Assembly (NCBI GenBank): GCA_015501075.1
Contig: JADNYJ010000183.1
Location: forward strand, 1-64,000
DNA from: Gymnopilus junonius
Taxonomy: Eukaryota; Basidiomycota; Agaricomycetes; Agaricales; Galerinaceae
Direction of reading: 5' to 3'
DNA length: 64,000 bases
The position numbers and the translations under genes were made by a program. Of the stretch, positions 12,240 to 24,733 are shown in pieces. Positions within the stretch are counted from its first letter, which is position 1. Each line of letters opens with the position of its first letter. The notes under the pieces were generated by a model. The model was not told the DNA's origin, made no database searches, and saw only the letters and a list, made by a program, of their open reading frames with translations.

Positions 12240-13210
12240 GAGTACAATGGGCTTGAATTAAGGAAAAAAAAAACAAACGCCACCAGTTAAGGCAGACATA
12301 TCATAATAAAGTGTGAGCCGAGCGACGCCAGCACAAGGAATATAACACACGAAGAACGGAAGTTCCAGGGCAGCTAAATTGTAAACCCCACTGGGACTTC
12401 GCGGGTCCCACAAGTCATGCGGACGTTAAGAGGTGCTTGAAGTTGGTAAGAGAACGTTGCGCTAAGAATGGTGGGCGTTAAGGATCAATGTAGCTTAACG
12501 TCGCGCCAGTGAGCGTCTAAGTCGAAGAATGGCTCAACCTTGGGGCTGCTGGGGGTTGTCTTCCAGGCTTCTCGCTTGACGCCGTGGTACCAGCACCGAT
12601 GGCGCCAAGCATGCATATGGTCGACTTGAGCTGAGCATGAACTAGAAAGGTGTTTCTTATGAAGCTTCATAGAAGAGGTTGTCGTAAGAATTGATCCTAG
12701 GTTTCTGCGCGTTCTGATTGGCTTGGGGAGCGTGGATGGACATGGTAGTGCTCTCTCTAATATCCCCGAAGTAGACAGTATTTTCACATTTCCTACGAAG
12801 CTGAATCCTATCGAAAACCTGTGAAGAAGCCATAAGTTGGATGTAAGCCATAGGCCTGAAGTGGGCTCATACAAGGGGGGAGGTTTGGGCTAGAAGACGG
12901 CATTGAACAATGGGTTGTTTGATTGATATAAGACTAACCTTGGAGGCGAGTTCAATTTCGATGATGGTCCTTTTCTTGTGCTCAACGCTCAAAGACCAGC
13001 ACATTTGACCAATCCGCACATTTCCAGACGCTTCTTGACATCGGATAGGACGTGCAAATAACCAATCAGGTGGCACCAGGAGGTTGACGGTGTCTGAGAA
13101 ACAAAAACAAGGAGAAATAAAAAACCTCAGCTACTCACAGCATCCTAAGCTGGCACATTAATTCATTCCATTCCCTAAAACTTCTTCGCCGCCCATTGAA
13201 GGACCCTTGT
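12240..13210 (-). other. Possible degraded minus-strand coding region
   Basis: Two short minus-strand frames (12867-13076 and 12657-12851) might be exons, the first reading RTIIEIELASK up to a GT donor. I could not assemble a full gene or recognise a domain. This flanks the 5' side of the TET/JBP-like gene and may hold its promoter in 12040-12240, where an A-rich tract (12260-12275) is visible. Confidence 0.25.
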
Positions 13211-13284
13211 CATTGAATGGCCACGGTAGCCCAGGAGGCTACGGGGGTGTCGTTTACAAGCAATATGGGCAAGAAAGCGGTGCT

Positions 13285-13375
13285 GGTTTGGTGCCCCCCT
13301 CAACCCATGCCAGCTGCAGCCACGGATAGGGTGATTCTCAAGTGCGGACCCAACGCGCTATCCGAGCAGAAGGAG
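13285..13375 (+). repeat. Dispersed repeat, copy 2 (relative at 6922-7013)
   Basis: See the copy at 6922-7013. Shares GGATAGGGTGATTC, AAGTGCGGACCC and CGCTATCC in the same order and spacing. Confidence 0.55.
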
Positions 13376-16300
13376 GCATGGTCCTTTGAGCCCGGCCAAC
13401 TTGTGTGTCTCAGTCTGTGATGCTCACGCTCTTGTTGATTGTTTGCCTTTCTTTGGCTACCTCCTCCGATCATCGCGTCGCGTCTCTTCCTTTTCATCCA
13501 CTGCTGTCAGTTGTGCCGCTCTGCTGCGCCCGCCATTTGCCCCATCAGTACACGTCCTGGCTACCGAAGCAGTAGTTTTGACTGACTCCAAACTGGCTTA
13601 TTTAGCTCTATAGGGCCTTAATCGAGTCGTTGCTTGTCCTAGTCGATAATGGCTGGGTTGTCAGGTATTCATGCATACCCTTACATATTTTCAGGTGCGC
13701 CTATAGGTTCTTTCACATCCTAACATTTTTAAATGCGCCGAGGGATTTGTTTTGACTTTTTGTTTGAATTTCGAAGTGGAGTTATATATTTTCCCTCGGA
13801 CTTAGCACCGCCCACTAACACTTTACCTGTCTAGTTCTCTGAATGAAACCCACCGCATATACGAGGTTGATCGTACCGACTGCGCTAAGAAAGCTTGCAT
13901 ATGATGTTTATGTGGCATCAGAAACCCCTTTGCAGTTGGTTACCTCAGATACCCTTGACTATGGCGAAACTCAGTAGCCAAAAGAAAGAGGTATGCCATT
14001 TCAATTATAGCCCGAATGCGAGAGAACGAGTTGCTATTCCGGTAGGGTAATGAAATTGATCCTCTCTCGTACGGAGTCGTTTGTTATTCTAACGACATCT
14101 CCTCTAACCCTCTTGCCCACCCCGAAGCTTATAAAGTTTGTGGACTATTAGAACATCCTATAATCTGTTCCCGTGCACACTACCAGTCAAGTACGTCTTT
14201 CCTTCTCTCGCTCTAATGGCTCCCCCAGTCTAACACGACCAATTCGCTGACAGACCCCAAGCTTCTCAGCTGGACTTTACAGAATTCCACAACAGCACGC
14301 CAATTTCAAAGGCACATACTCTGTACAGGTCTTCATATATCACCATGACCTCCACGTATCGCTCTCAAACTATCTCGCTCGATGGACAGCCCTCGCTAAC
14401 CGCACCCCCATCGGCACGTCCTTCCAGCTCGTCAGTACAACAGCCGCTTATGTCCCTACTCCGATACACCTGTGGCCGCCTTTTGGTTCTTGAGCTTCCA
14501 CTAAAAGCCTGAGGAGCTTACTGTTCGGCCGGGGTCGACACTGTTATCGATATTCTCCCAGAATCCACAAATACGTCGCACTCGAATTGCATTCGCTGGC
14601 TTACGTTACTTGTGGGGTGGGGAGGAAGTCGTGCCGATGGACTACGACTTGTCAGGGAGGACAACGACGCATAAGATATCTCCGCTTACCTTGGCAACAT
14701 AGGAGGTGCTATGCATGTTACTTGTCAACATCAACTTGGCCCTCTGCCTCCTTCGTCAAGATGGCAGCGTATAAGGCCGTCTTCCTCATCTGGGGCATCT
14801 CAATCCACATGGCACTGTTCGGAATCTTTCGAATATTGTGTGCAAGGCGCCGACGAAGCCACAGAGAGAATAGCGGGAACGTTGACCGAACGGGTGGTGG
14901 GGTGCGATTCCGAAGTACACTAGGGCGGATTGGAAAGCCTGGATACGAGTACCCTTGTCGCAGATTTGCGATTACCAGTCGGCCAGTCTGTTCACTTTCA
15001 GCTTCATTAACGCTTATGCGAGCGTCGAGCAATGCCCTCATTGGCATTCGAATTCCAACTCACTACAAATTTCTTGGCCAATCCGTCATCATCCAGCTCT
15101 CCCTCATCTCCAACGTTATCCGACTATAACCTCCCTGTCGATTCTCTGTGTACTCCAAACCCCGAATTATGGATACACACACAACTCTAAACCATTCTGC
15201 CATATTGGAGAGTGGGGCGGAAACACATGTAATGGTCAGATGTGGCGAAAGCGTAGCGGACAACGAAAGGCGCGGACAGTCATAGCGGCACTGGCTGATC
15301 AATTGATGGATCAAAAAATGTCCCTAAACCTTGTCAACACTGTTCTCAGACCTTCTATCTAGCAGCACCTCGTTATGTTAGACTTGGGGTGAGCTGGAAC
15401 GCGTTAAGCCCAATTGAAGCCTCGATTCAAACGCCAACGATTTTCAGCTGGAAATTCTCAAATATCTCGATGCCAATATTTCCACATTGATGCCCTCTCC
15501 CTTCTGCGTTTACTTCATAGCTGGTGAACCTGAAGTGTTATAAGCAATTCCGAAGACATTCAAATACCAATTTTCCAACAGGGTGACGTGACAGTCACAC
15601 ATCGGGTTACGCATTCGTCGGTCAAGACATCGATCGACCTAGGGGGTTATTGAGGGCGATCACAGCCCCGCAGACTTCTTGTATGCGATTCAGCGTCTAT
15701 TCTCTACCTTTTCCTCTGGGATTTCTGGTGAAATGACGTCGTTATCAAGAATGTTTCCGATCTACACTCTAGAGGTGCCGTTTCTTTGGCTTCAGGTGAG
15801 TCTAGCTGTAATTTTTAACAAACAGCCTAACGTTGATCTTATCTACACAGGTAAAGAAGAATACGGTCGTCCTCGGGCGGAACTCTGCTCTGTTGAAAAC
15901 TCCTTGATTTGCACGCGTTCCAGTAACTTAGAGGAGGCGGAGATATGGAAGGTATGTTTCTGTTTGTGAGGCGTTCATGGTACTTTCTTTATTTCTTTGC
16001 TTGCTTCGCTGTATTGTTTTCCTCTTATTTTCTCATTCATCTACGTTGACTCGGTACTAACGACCTTCAGCCCCTTTCCTTCCTTCCCTTCTCTAATTGA
16101 AAACCACGATAGCGGCCAACGGCAAGCATAAAGAACCCCAAGGCCTCATTACTTTGTGGCCTTTATGTCCTCCTTCCACGAATAGCCTTTCCTCAACTCA
16201 TGCGCGCACTCTTTACCCCAACTCGCCTCCAGGTGGTATCAACTGCAACAATCATTTTACAACTCAACTTCAGACTGGGTTTTCGTCTTTTTTCTGCACT

Positions 16301-16695
16301 TTGGGGCTCACGAACCCTTCTCGGACAGGAGGGGCATTCGGGAAGAATGCTAGCCCTAGAGCCGTCTCAACCTCAGCCTCCGCACCTCACCACCCTTCTA
16401 CGCCAAACACTAATGGCGCTTGTGGAAATAGGCTTGCTCCCTGGGAAGGGAGTAGTTGGCATTCTTGTCTAGTACAACTACTTTTGAAAACGACATTCAA
16501 GCTCAACACTGATTGTCGATGGACAGCCATGGCATCTGGTGAGGATGTAATAGACTCCACATCCACTCAAAAGCAGTATCTATTATGCAAAGGGAAGGTT
16601 GGAAGGGCTGCAGGAGTCATGGACAAGCTTTAGGTCTAAAATACCGAAATTATAATTGAAGCCTCGGTAAGGCTACGTCACTACCACATATATAC
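13376..16695. other. Degenerate region without a resolved gene
   Basis: Many short frames, none matching a known family. 14290-14470 has a plus-strand stretch that looks protein-like, 14750-14850 encodes a hydrophobic segment in one frame, and 15679-15790 ends at a plausible GT donor with an acceptor at about 15850. These may be relics of one or more genes. I see no intact gene. Confidence 0.35.
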
Positions 16696-17469
16696 CTACA
16701 TGGCCATCATTGGCACCACCGTTGGCATAATCTGGAGCATGCTGAGTTCCGGAATCATGAAGAACACCATGACACAGTCCTGGTCGATGGTCTTGCGCTT
16801 TCGTCTCACTTCCAGACAGTATTGGACGGCTGCCTCATCTACGTGTTTAAAGTACTTCCCGCATCGTTAAACGGAGCTGTAGAAATCTTCTTCGGTGTCA
16901 CTTGGAGATGTGGTTTTGCCGGGTCGCCACGCTGGACCACACCTGCTCTTGCAATGATAATAACAAAATGATAATCCTGCGGAGATCCAAGATCCATCCT
17001 GCCTTGCAATTTCTGCATGGTCAGTGCCTGTACAGCAAGACCCTGCAACATGGATCTGTTCGCCTTCCACTCTTGTTAGTAATCTTTTCTCCAGAACTGA
17101 AGGATCTATCACTACTGAGACCCATCTCTTCAGCTGTGAGTCAGCTTTCGTCATGGATAATCCATGTGCTAAGCGTGGTGCAGACTTGGCATCTAGTCAT
17201 CTCTGTTCCCCTAGTGGGCATACAGCCTCTTTATGGTATGCCCAGTGTGCTTTTTGGCATGCTTTACTCTGCTAAAAGAATCAACATCCTTGCTCTCCTT
17301 CATAGAGGCAGCCTACACAGTAGCGCGCTAGGTGACAAGCATCACAGCACTGGAATTGTTGACCAACGGTGTATTCAGCAATGCCACATGCCTGGCACAC
17401 GTCATCAAGTGGTTTAGAAGAAGGCATATGAATTGCAGCAAGGGCCCAGTGGTGTGTTCTTTCCTGCAT
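16696..17469 (-). pseudogene. MYND-type zinc-finger protein, damaged
   Basis: Minus strand from ATG 17469: VCQACG, then CCDACHLARYC, then across a 48-base intron (17269-17316) SKACQKAHWAYHKEAVC, a complete MYND finger (C-x2-C, C-x2-C, C-x3-C, H-x3-C pattern). MYND fingers bind proline-rich partners. The C-terminal end is also recognisable: VDEAAVQYCLEVRRKR, DQDCVMVFFMIPE and PTVVPMMAM to the stop at 16696, as in many Agaricomycete MYND proteins. The middle (16840-17220) is split among frames, and an in-frame TAA stands just before KYFKHVDEAA. So the ends are well conserved and the centre is broken; either a recent pseudogene or further short introns and indels I could not resolve. Confidence 0.7.
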
Positions 17470-18790
17470 TTATACCTGTCTGCAGCAGAGAATGACTAGG
17501 ATGGGGCCTAGAGAGCTATCTAAAGATTGATGCAAGATTGTCCAGCACTCTTGAGTCAGACCATGTCATGACCGACAGGTGAGTCGCCGTCGTGGGATTC
17601 GGACAACCTTTACAGAGGATGGTTAGTTGGGAAGAAAATCTCTGACTATACGGAGAGGCATCCAATCTGACCGCCTTCGGAAGATCGTAAGATGCACTTT
17701 TGTCCTCCTTCTGACAGGAGACTACCTAATGTGCTAATTCAAGTGGCAGCGCGTTTGGGACGCTCTCTCAAGGTCTTTCCTACGATAGCTGCCTCAGAAC
17801 ACCTGACTGAACAGCCACATCATTCGAAAATGAATCGTCTCCGAGATCATAACAACAGAACCTTTGGGTGACTCAGAGATAGTCCCGACGGCACTAGCCG
17901 GAAAAGCTGGGCATGAAAGGATTGGAGTGTGTCGATGAACTCTGACGAAGAGCTGGTGCGCATTTCGCTGTCGTCATGAGTTGTGTTACATGACATCTGG
18001 GTCGTTGAATCGTTGGTTGGGTTTGGGGCAAGAGTTGGTGAAGACTCGGGGACACAATGCGGGAAAGGGGACAAGCAGAGCCATGAATTTTAAGAGAGGC
18101 AACGTCAGATAACAATGGTTTAAAGTTTCAATTGGTTACCCTAGGAAGCAAGAAAGTAATAAGTTGCAATGGTCTTGCCCTCGCCGACCTTCCGTTACGT
18201 TCAGTAGGGCCGGGAATGCTCCTGCACAATGTTTTCAGGAACGTCTCATCTTAGCAACGCTTCCTCCCATTCTACATCTTCTGAATCTTTTTCTGCTTCG
18301 TCCACTCCCTTAGCGAGGGCGTCAGCGATGGGGCGTTCCGCCATTGGTCGACGTGGCAAGTTCTGGAGTGCTGCTGGGAAGTAGAGAGGATGGAGGGTTC
18401 GGCTTTGCATGCGAGAGACATGAGGTGAATCAGCAGAAGAAGCCAATCCGGATACCTGCTGATAAGTTATTAACACAAAAAACCACGGTGAGGTGGAGAA
18501 AGTAAAAGGTGGTGCGATGAAAGGAGGCCTTGAGCGGTGATGGCGGCTCCCAATGGTCGTTGTCTTCCTCAAGGGCATCGAGCGCAAGGGAGAGGGCGGC
18601 AAGCAAGGCGAAGGAGGACCAGTTGGGGTTCCAACATCGAAAAGGGGTGATCAGTCAGTGCCCGTGGAGGCCGTTGTGACCTGGCCCAACCAAAACCATT
18701 GCAATTGCGGACCAGCAGAGGAAGCAGCTGAGACGAAGAAGGCCGAGCTGTGATGCCACTGCTGCGAGAAGAGATAGACAAAGGGGGCCG
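17470..18790. other. No resolved gene; minus-strand protein-like stretch 18246-18760
   Basis: 17470-18240 shows nothing. On the minus strand 18246-18760 contains stretches that look coding in alternating frames (for example LALDALEEDNDHWEPPSP and RRPMAERPIADALAKGVDEAEK) separated by a possible intron near 18470. No family recognised and no continuous frame. Confidence 0.3.
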
Positions 18791-18885
18791 CAATTGGTAA
18801 TTGGTAATAAAATTTGGCTGACTACGCTAATGATAACTCAGGTATTTACGTAGCTACGTAAGCACCGCAGCGAGGCTAAGAAATT
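18791..18885 (-). mobile_element. LINE 3'-end relic
   Basis: Reverse complement of this segment ends with CCTCGC, TACCTGAGTTA, GTAGTCAGCCA and a TTACCAATTACC tail. The same order and spacing end the LINE copies at 40030-40105 (minus) and 59385-59460 (plus). Only the last 95 bases or so are present, as expected for severe 5' truncation. Confidence 0.7.
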
Positions 18886-19572
18886 GAAATAATGGCGGCC
18901 CCGCGAGGAGCAAACTATGGGCCCTTCAACTAGAGGATATATCGATAGGGATTTCCCTATGGTCTTCGAACTTGATAATCGACAGGATGAAGTAGAGATT
19001 CGCGATGACTTCACCAGTCACATACGTCCAGTGCAAAACGGGAATGAAGTCCACGTAGAACATGTCCCAAAGGAGGTGAATAACAACAAAAGTCTCATTA
19101 ACTACTCTGCTCTGACGTGCGCTGTCAGGTCTCATCGGTACCTCTTCCCTTGAGTTTCAAAAGGGTTAGAGGTCAGCGTCGTCAAATAAGGGATACCCCG
19201 CCGCCTGTTGTCCCAACGATCCCTCCTGTTTGGACCAATTCTACTTCATCAATCTCATCTAACCTTCCAGAAAATGTAAAACAATACTCCTATCTTTCCT
19301 GCCCATTACTTACTCTGAATGTAATGTCGAAATTAGCCAGTGGTAACTTTAGGCGACATGCCATTGCTTCCATCCATTCCCCTGTATACGTTCCATTAAT
19401 GATACCGAAAATTCTGGATACTCCTGTGGGTTACGTATGAGAATTTGCTTATTTATCGTGTCACAGAATCAAAGCAACAACATTGATTGGTACGCTGTTT
19501 GGTTCTTATTCTCATTACAGTTTCTCTCATTACCCACCACAGTTTCTTTCCACTCATCTTCTGTATCTTACA

Positions 19573-20405
19573 ATGGCGCAAATTCCCGACCAAAAGTTTC
19601 TAATGGAGCCTTTCTCCGGCATCGAACTGCGGGATGGCAATGATTCTAAAGGGAAGCGCAGAGCAGCAGAGCATCCTATCACCCCTGACAACACCGCTCT
19701 CAGTTTCTTCATCTTTCCTTCGGATTTCATGAAGTCCCGAGATCTGGAAGAATTTCTCTGCAATAACGTGCTTGTCATTATTTGTATAGTCTAGTTGTTA
19801 TGCGCTAATTTGGACCTCAGGGGCCATCGCGACTTTCATCTTCAGCAGGCCACTGGCGGCACACACTCAATCTTCAAGAGCTTCAATTGCGTAAACATGT
19901 TGACGACCTTCGTTCCAAACGAATGAAGGCTGCATTTGAAGAATTTTATACCATGAAGGCACTGGACGAAGTCGGAGTTCTTTTGGCTGCTGAGAAGCAA
20001 GGTCATTCCATTGATCATCTTGACCCTACCTCAGCATTCTCCCTTGCCCGCGCTGCAAAGACGAAGCTTCTCGCAGAGGAGCAGTATATCCACCACATTA
20101 TAGAAGAATACTCTCGCCGTCTTCGGAAATTGCAGGTGGAAGCTGAAAAGTTAAGGCAGCAAGTCAATACTGCCAGCACTCAATTAGGGAACTTGGAACA
20201 TATCCTATCCAGCCATGGAGTCACTATCACTTCTGACACGTCTGCGTCATCCGGCATCCCCCCTACACCCGATGATGATTTCTTTGCATTTTACTCGCCA
20301 CGCCGCCTTTTTCAGCCCTTGCCCATGGACTTCAGCGATAACGACGCAGATTTGGAATTAGACTTTGTTGAGGAAGAACAAGTGAAGAATGAATTGCAGA
20401 CGTAG
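19573..20405 (+). CDS. Coiled-coil protein of unknown function (259 aa)
   Basis: Two exons, 19573-19767 and 19821-20405, joined by a 53-base intron (GTGCTT donor, CTCAG acceptor); coding length 780 bases, one clean frame. The N-terminus begins MAQIPDQKFLMEPFSGIEL. Residues about 150-190 form a strong coiled coil (HHIIEEYSRRLRKLQVEAEK and on, heptad-like), followed by a Ser/Thr/Pro segment and an acidic tail (DNDADLELDFVEEEQ). No enzyme motif, signal peptide or membrane segment. Likely a nuclear or structural protein, possibly a partner in a complex, but that is inference. Intact structure and a coherent amino-acid composition support a real gene. Confidence 0.7.
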
Positions 20406-21699
20406 GATGGTGACGTTGTTTATTACATCGTATCTATTTCTTCAGTTAAGGAATCCAGAGATTTATGGAAGGAACAAGAGACATGCCCGAAGCCCGCATA
20501 TACACTGACAGGCTGATGATTCATCGCATCGCCAATCCATTCAGCAGCATGAGACGCTGGTCGCAGGCGCCAATTCACCCAACAGCGGTTTCCTTGATTC
20601 CCTGCAGTTGCTGGAGGTCAGCGCGCCCTTAGTGCGTCGAAAAAAAAAAGCTGGTGCGAGACTGGCTGTGAGACTGGGGGAAAGTTGTCGAAAACCGGCA
20701 TTTTCTTGGGGCCTGGTAAAGCCGGACAGACACCCATCCAAGCTGGCTCATGCACAGTTCCAAAGGGTGAAGAAAGTTGGGCATGGCAGTTTCTTTTCTT
20801 AAAGCTTACAGGTGCATAGAAACAGTCTAGGTAATTTGCAGTTTCATTGCCAAGAGCCCTGTATAGCTTACATGACTAATATCCAAGATTACAGAAAGGA
20901 GAAAACGTGGAAGTAATTACATCATGGCCTGGAGAAAAATCTGTAGCACGCACCTGGGATGGGTGGCAGCTGAAGTGAAGTGAGGTGCCTTGGATTTTCG
21001 GAGTTGATGCGCTCTATGTATCGCTGTAAACTTACATCGCGACATCTACGTCAAGAACTATGAGCAAACAATCCATGAATCACGGATAGGAAGAATTCAC
21101 ATGAGATTTATAATTGGCACCTTCGTGCGTCCTCTTGTAGAAGAATGTTGTGGGCAGCGCATCTTGAAATAAAGGAGTCATGGTCATAACGAAACTAAAA
21201 GATGACCATAGTATCCACGGTACTTATGCTCCGCCTTTCCTTGTACTCCGTTTATGGACTCAATTCGCCTGTGGCCCAACTAGCCGCTGTTAAAGGTTTA
21301 GATGAGCTAGCCTAGGAAAGGTGAATGCGGAAGCAACAATCTAAGATTTGCCGGCAGTTAACGCGTTGTTCTCGAAAAAACAGACGACCTCTACCGAGAT
21401 GCATAGGGGGACGCGTAGGATTAAGGCGACGATTGCGCGCTGGTATAAGACGGAGGCGGGAGGAAAATAGGGGCGATTTTTGACTCTTCCCATCACATGG
21501 TCAGGTTCCATCGATCCGCGCCTTGACGATACATCTCTTCATCTCCTAGAAGGATGGAAGGGTAAACAGTATGTTGTTGTGCATGTGAATGCCTTGATGA
21601 ACGACTCCCTGAGCGGGAAAGCTCCATTGGCAACGCTAAAGGTCCTCCTGAGCTGGAAGGAACCTGTCATCAAAATCGTGATCGGAGGCCCATTCTTCC
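20406..21699. other. Intergenic, no gene seen
   Basis: An A-tract at 20638-20650 and scattered short frames only. 21480-21700 is antisense flank to the antiporter relic. Confidence 0.4.
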
Positions 21700-23420
21700 T
21701 CATCTTCCTCTCGACAGCTGGATCCACATGTCTGCCAGCCGTTTTTGGTCATTGTGATCATGCTGCAGCTGTTGCTGATGCTGCCTCTCCTCCAACTCTG
21801 CCGGCTTGGCTCTTGAGAACAAAATGGAAATCTTTTCTTCCCCCTTCCTCTCCTCCTTCTCTTTACCCTTCTCGTCCTTGCCTGCCCTAGTTGGACTGGT
21901 CGGGTTCCTGAACAACTCTAACAAAGCCCTTGTGTCCCTCCTTGACCCTGAACTGTGTCCCAGTGACTCAGTCGATGTTGATCTCTCTCCAGTCATTGCC
22001 TCCCTTGCACGTGCACGCAGCCTGCCCAGCTCTCGGCGTATGCGTGCCTTCCATGCCCTACTTCTTCTGCATCTTGATGAAGCTCGTAGACTTTTCCAAT
22101 GCCATCTAGCCCGTAAAGAAGGATCCTGTTGGTGAATAACGGTGACTTCGACCTGTAAAGTCGGGAACAAAGTTGTCAGCATCAACTTAAACAATGATGA
22201 AGAGGCGAAACGTACATCATCTCCCGGCCCAATTCATCTCTCAATAACCTTCTGACTTCCCTCCATCCACTCCCGAACTTGCTCAGGCCCATCAGGAGGA
22301 ATCGAAAGCAGCTCATGCGGCTACAGATGGCGCGGGACCCAGCCATACTTCTCGCCTTCCTTTTGTTTCTCCTTGTCAGTCAGGCACTGTGGTTGTTGTC
22401 CCTCCTCCTCTTGTGAGGGTGGCCGCTGTTGAGGTTGTTCTGGTGATACCTGAGAGACTGGTTGAGGCACAAGCGGGTAATGGGAGAGAGGCGACTCCTC
22501 AGAAGACAACGGAGTCACAATGTCCCCGTCCATGAATCCAGCATGGTTCGTCGCAGGAGCAGCAGGGGCATATCCAGTCACTCTTCTCATCACTCAAACC
22601 GCTCCCCTCCATCTCCTCCTCTACCCCCTCCATCGTATGCACGCTCTCAGCGATGGTGGCGCCGCTACTCGAGCTGTGCTGCTGCTCCTTTTCCTCATCC
22701 TGCTTCTCTTTCTCAAGCGCCGATTCGCCTATCTCCAGATCCGCTCCAGGATCACAATTGACGGCTACATCCTCCGCCCTGCTCACCATCCTAGCTTGGT
22801 TAGTCCACTTGAGTAATCTGCTGCCTGGCTCCGTCCTTGTACTCCCCAGCATATCTCTCCTTGACCATGTTCTGGAGATGCTTTGCATCCTCCTTCCTGG
22901 ACTGAAGCTCGGGATGGACCGGCCGTGAACGGTGATAGAGCACAGGACCATGAATGCCGCTATAGGCTGGATAGTTCATTCCAGGATGATAAAGACGGTG
23001 CCCATGCCCATAGGTCCAAAGTGGCCTGTGAAATTCGCTTTGTGGAAGGTCTTGATGTTGGGAATGAACTTGTATAGGATGATCGTGATAGGCAACCTGC
23101 GCAGGAGGAGCAAGAGGATAGCGATCACGATTAACCGCCGCATGCTCAGCGTCAGCTCCGGTCCTGGAACTTGTTGAATGGCGTCCACGCTCCAACATAA
23201 ATGAATGCTGCAGCATAGAATAATGTCTCCATTGCACGCTCTCCTCTGTCTGCTTATTGAAGAACCTGTCCCATGCAAATGCAGTACCGCAGAAGAAGGC
23301 TGTGAGGAGGTCGTCGGATCCTAAGAGGGCGATGACACCGGTAGTGAGCATGGTACCCGAGGAGGCAGCCAATGACGCTGCTCAGAATGACTTGGTCTGG
23401 ATAGCTCAGCATTGAAGTCG
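21700..23420 (-). pseudogene. Relic of a fungal Na+/H+ antiporter (NHA1/CPA1-like)
   Basis: Plasma-membrane Na+/H+ antiporters of this family exchange alkali cations for protons. Minus-strand pieces in family order but in different frames: LLGSDDLLTAFFCGTAFAWD (23330-23250), ETLFYAAAFIYVGAW, RRLIVIAILLLLLRRLPI (about 23130), FTGHFGPMGMGTVFI (about 23020), FMVLCSITVHGRSIPSFS (about 22940) with the linker SRTWSR and ARMVSRAED, then the acidic C-terminal tail to 22330 and, after a probable intron (about 22154-22215), a charged tail to 21700. An in-frame TGA interrupts after TVFIILE. The N-terminal membrane helices are missing. A decayed copy; an active paralogue should exist elsewhere. Confidence 0.75.
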
Positions 23421-24127
23421 AATGTAAGAGACCCGCGAGTAACTGCTTAAGTTTCGGAACTTTGCGCCAATATATGATTCAAGTTTTGAGGGGCGTTGAG
23501 AATGAATACGTGGGAGCTGAAATGGTTCGCGTACACCGTGGCCAGAAGGACGAAAGCACTGGTCCTCAACCCATCAAGCGCCACAGTACCAGGTCCCAAC
23601 CCAGGGTGCTGCTGTGATATTCCTCAGCGCACTATCCAAAGTCGTTTTAAAAGCCAGCTGCCATGCTGTCGGAGATGGGAAACACGCGTATGAGTGAAAA
23701 GCGTGACATAGTGATGCGCTTTCGACTCCGACGCGTCTGGACATGCAATGACAAGTCTCCGATCAACGGCTTCCGCTCGCTGAATCGAGAAGGAGGGGGG
23801 CGAAGTTTCTTTGGTCGTTGGCAATGATCGTCCTTCAATTCCATTTTTCTAAGTCGGGAGCCATAGTAAATCCATCACAGTTGAAAGTCCCAGCCGCGTG
23901 CTCAATGAATGGCGAAATTTCCAACATACTTAATTCAATGAGATGTCCGTGTCCGACTTTGTATAAAGTATAAAGCCAATCCACAAGCGGAAAGGAAGGA
24001 AGGAAGAATAGAAAATTTTAACAAATTGGATTGATAATTAAAGTACCTAAGTTACCATTACCGATTGCAGATGCAGTAATAGTATAACATCCGCCCACTA
24101 GGTAATGGATTCGACCTGCGTATAACA
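23421..24127. other. Intergenic, no gene seen
   Basis: Short frames only. A stretch at 23575-23640 loosely resembles the dispersed repeat at 6922 and 13285 (CTCAACCCAT and GCGCACTATCC), too weak to call. Confidence 0.35.
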
Positions 24128-24733
24128 TTACTGACAATTACGCATGTCGAAGACGATTGTATCTGGAACATAAACTTTCTTGCCTTTCTGAACGCGTATC
24201 AGCCCCACAAATCTATAACAAGTTGTTAGCGTTTTGAAGATGAAAACGGAAGGCAAGAAGAGCACGGACTTTTTCAAGACGAAGTTTGTGAGAGTTGAAT
24301 CGTGGTTTCGCAAATTAACAAGTCGAGTACCTGACACGGCAATCCTGAATACAGCTAGGTCACCGCGCCATCGTCTTCCATTGCACAACCTTGCAACCGT
24401 GTTGTTCATAGGCAAGCGGCAGTGGTTTTTAAAAAAAACGAAAAATCCGTGCGTCTGTCCATTGCGGTCGATTAGCGACACTTCAGCGCCGTGAATATGG
24501 CGCTGAACTTCCCATCCTCCGAGAATAGTATCCATACAAGGAAAGTTTCTCATCCCACCACATTGCGACGGGGCATAAACGAGTCGTGAACGACCTTCTA
24601 TTGCACAATATAGAATGCAGCGGATCCGACGGTGAATAATCTTAAAGAGATAGATCAGTAAATGCCTAATTATCGTTTAAGCTCAAGCACCTACCGTTGT
24701 TTTAGGAGAAATTGGTAAATAGCGATATGGCAT
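24128..24733 (-). CDS. Three-exon protein of unknown function (164 aa)
   Basis: Exons 24695-24733, 24270-24640 and 24128-24212 on the minus strand; introns of 54 and 57 bases with GT-AG ends, the second with a GCTAAC branch site. Joined coding length is 495 bases with a clean frame from ATG 24733. The second intron is a multiple of three without a stop, so retention would also give an open frame. Sequence features: FPCMDTILGGWEVQRHI, DRNGQTHGFFVFFKNH, CNGRRWRGDLAVF and a C-terminus KVYVPDTIVFDMRNCQ. No membrane segment or known catalytic motif. I do not recognise the family; the many aromatics and alternating hydrophobics suggest a beta-rich fold. Integrity of three exons supports a working gene. 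Confidence 0.65.

Noticed and set aside
6958..13375. tRNA-like element in the dispersed repeat (ends GGATAG...CTATCC)
   Set aside because: Only 40 bases between the arms, without an anticodon arm or a TFC box.
14587..15129. 180-residue frame with a hydrophobic stretch
   Set aside because: No conserved motif, Arg- and Cys-rich low-quality text, and neighbouring frames are similar; probably noncoding or relic.
16097..16633. 178-residue plus-strand frame
   Set aside because: Composition looks random (Ser/Thr/Pro/His), another frame is equally open, and no motif is visible.
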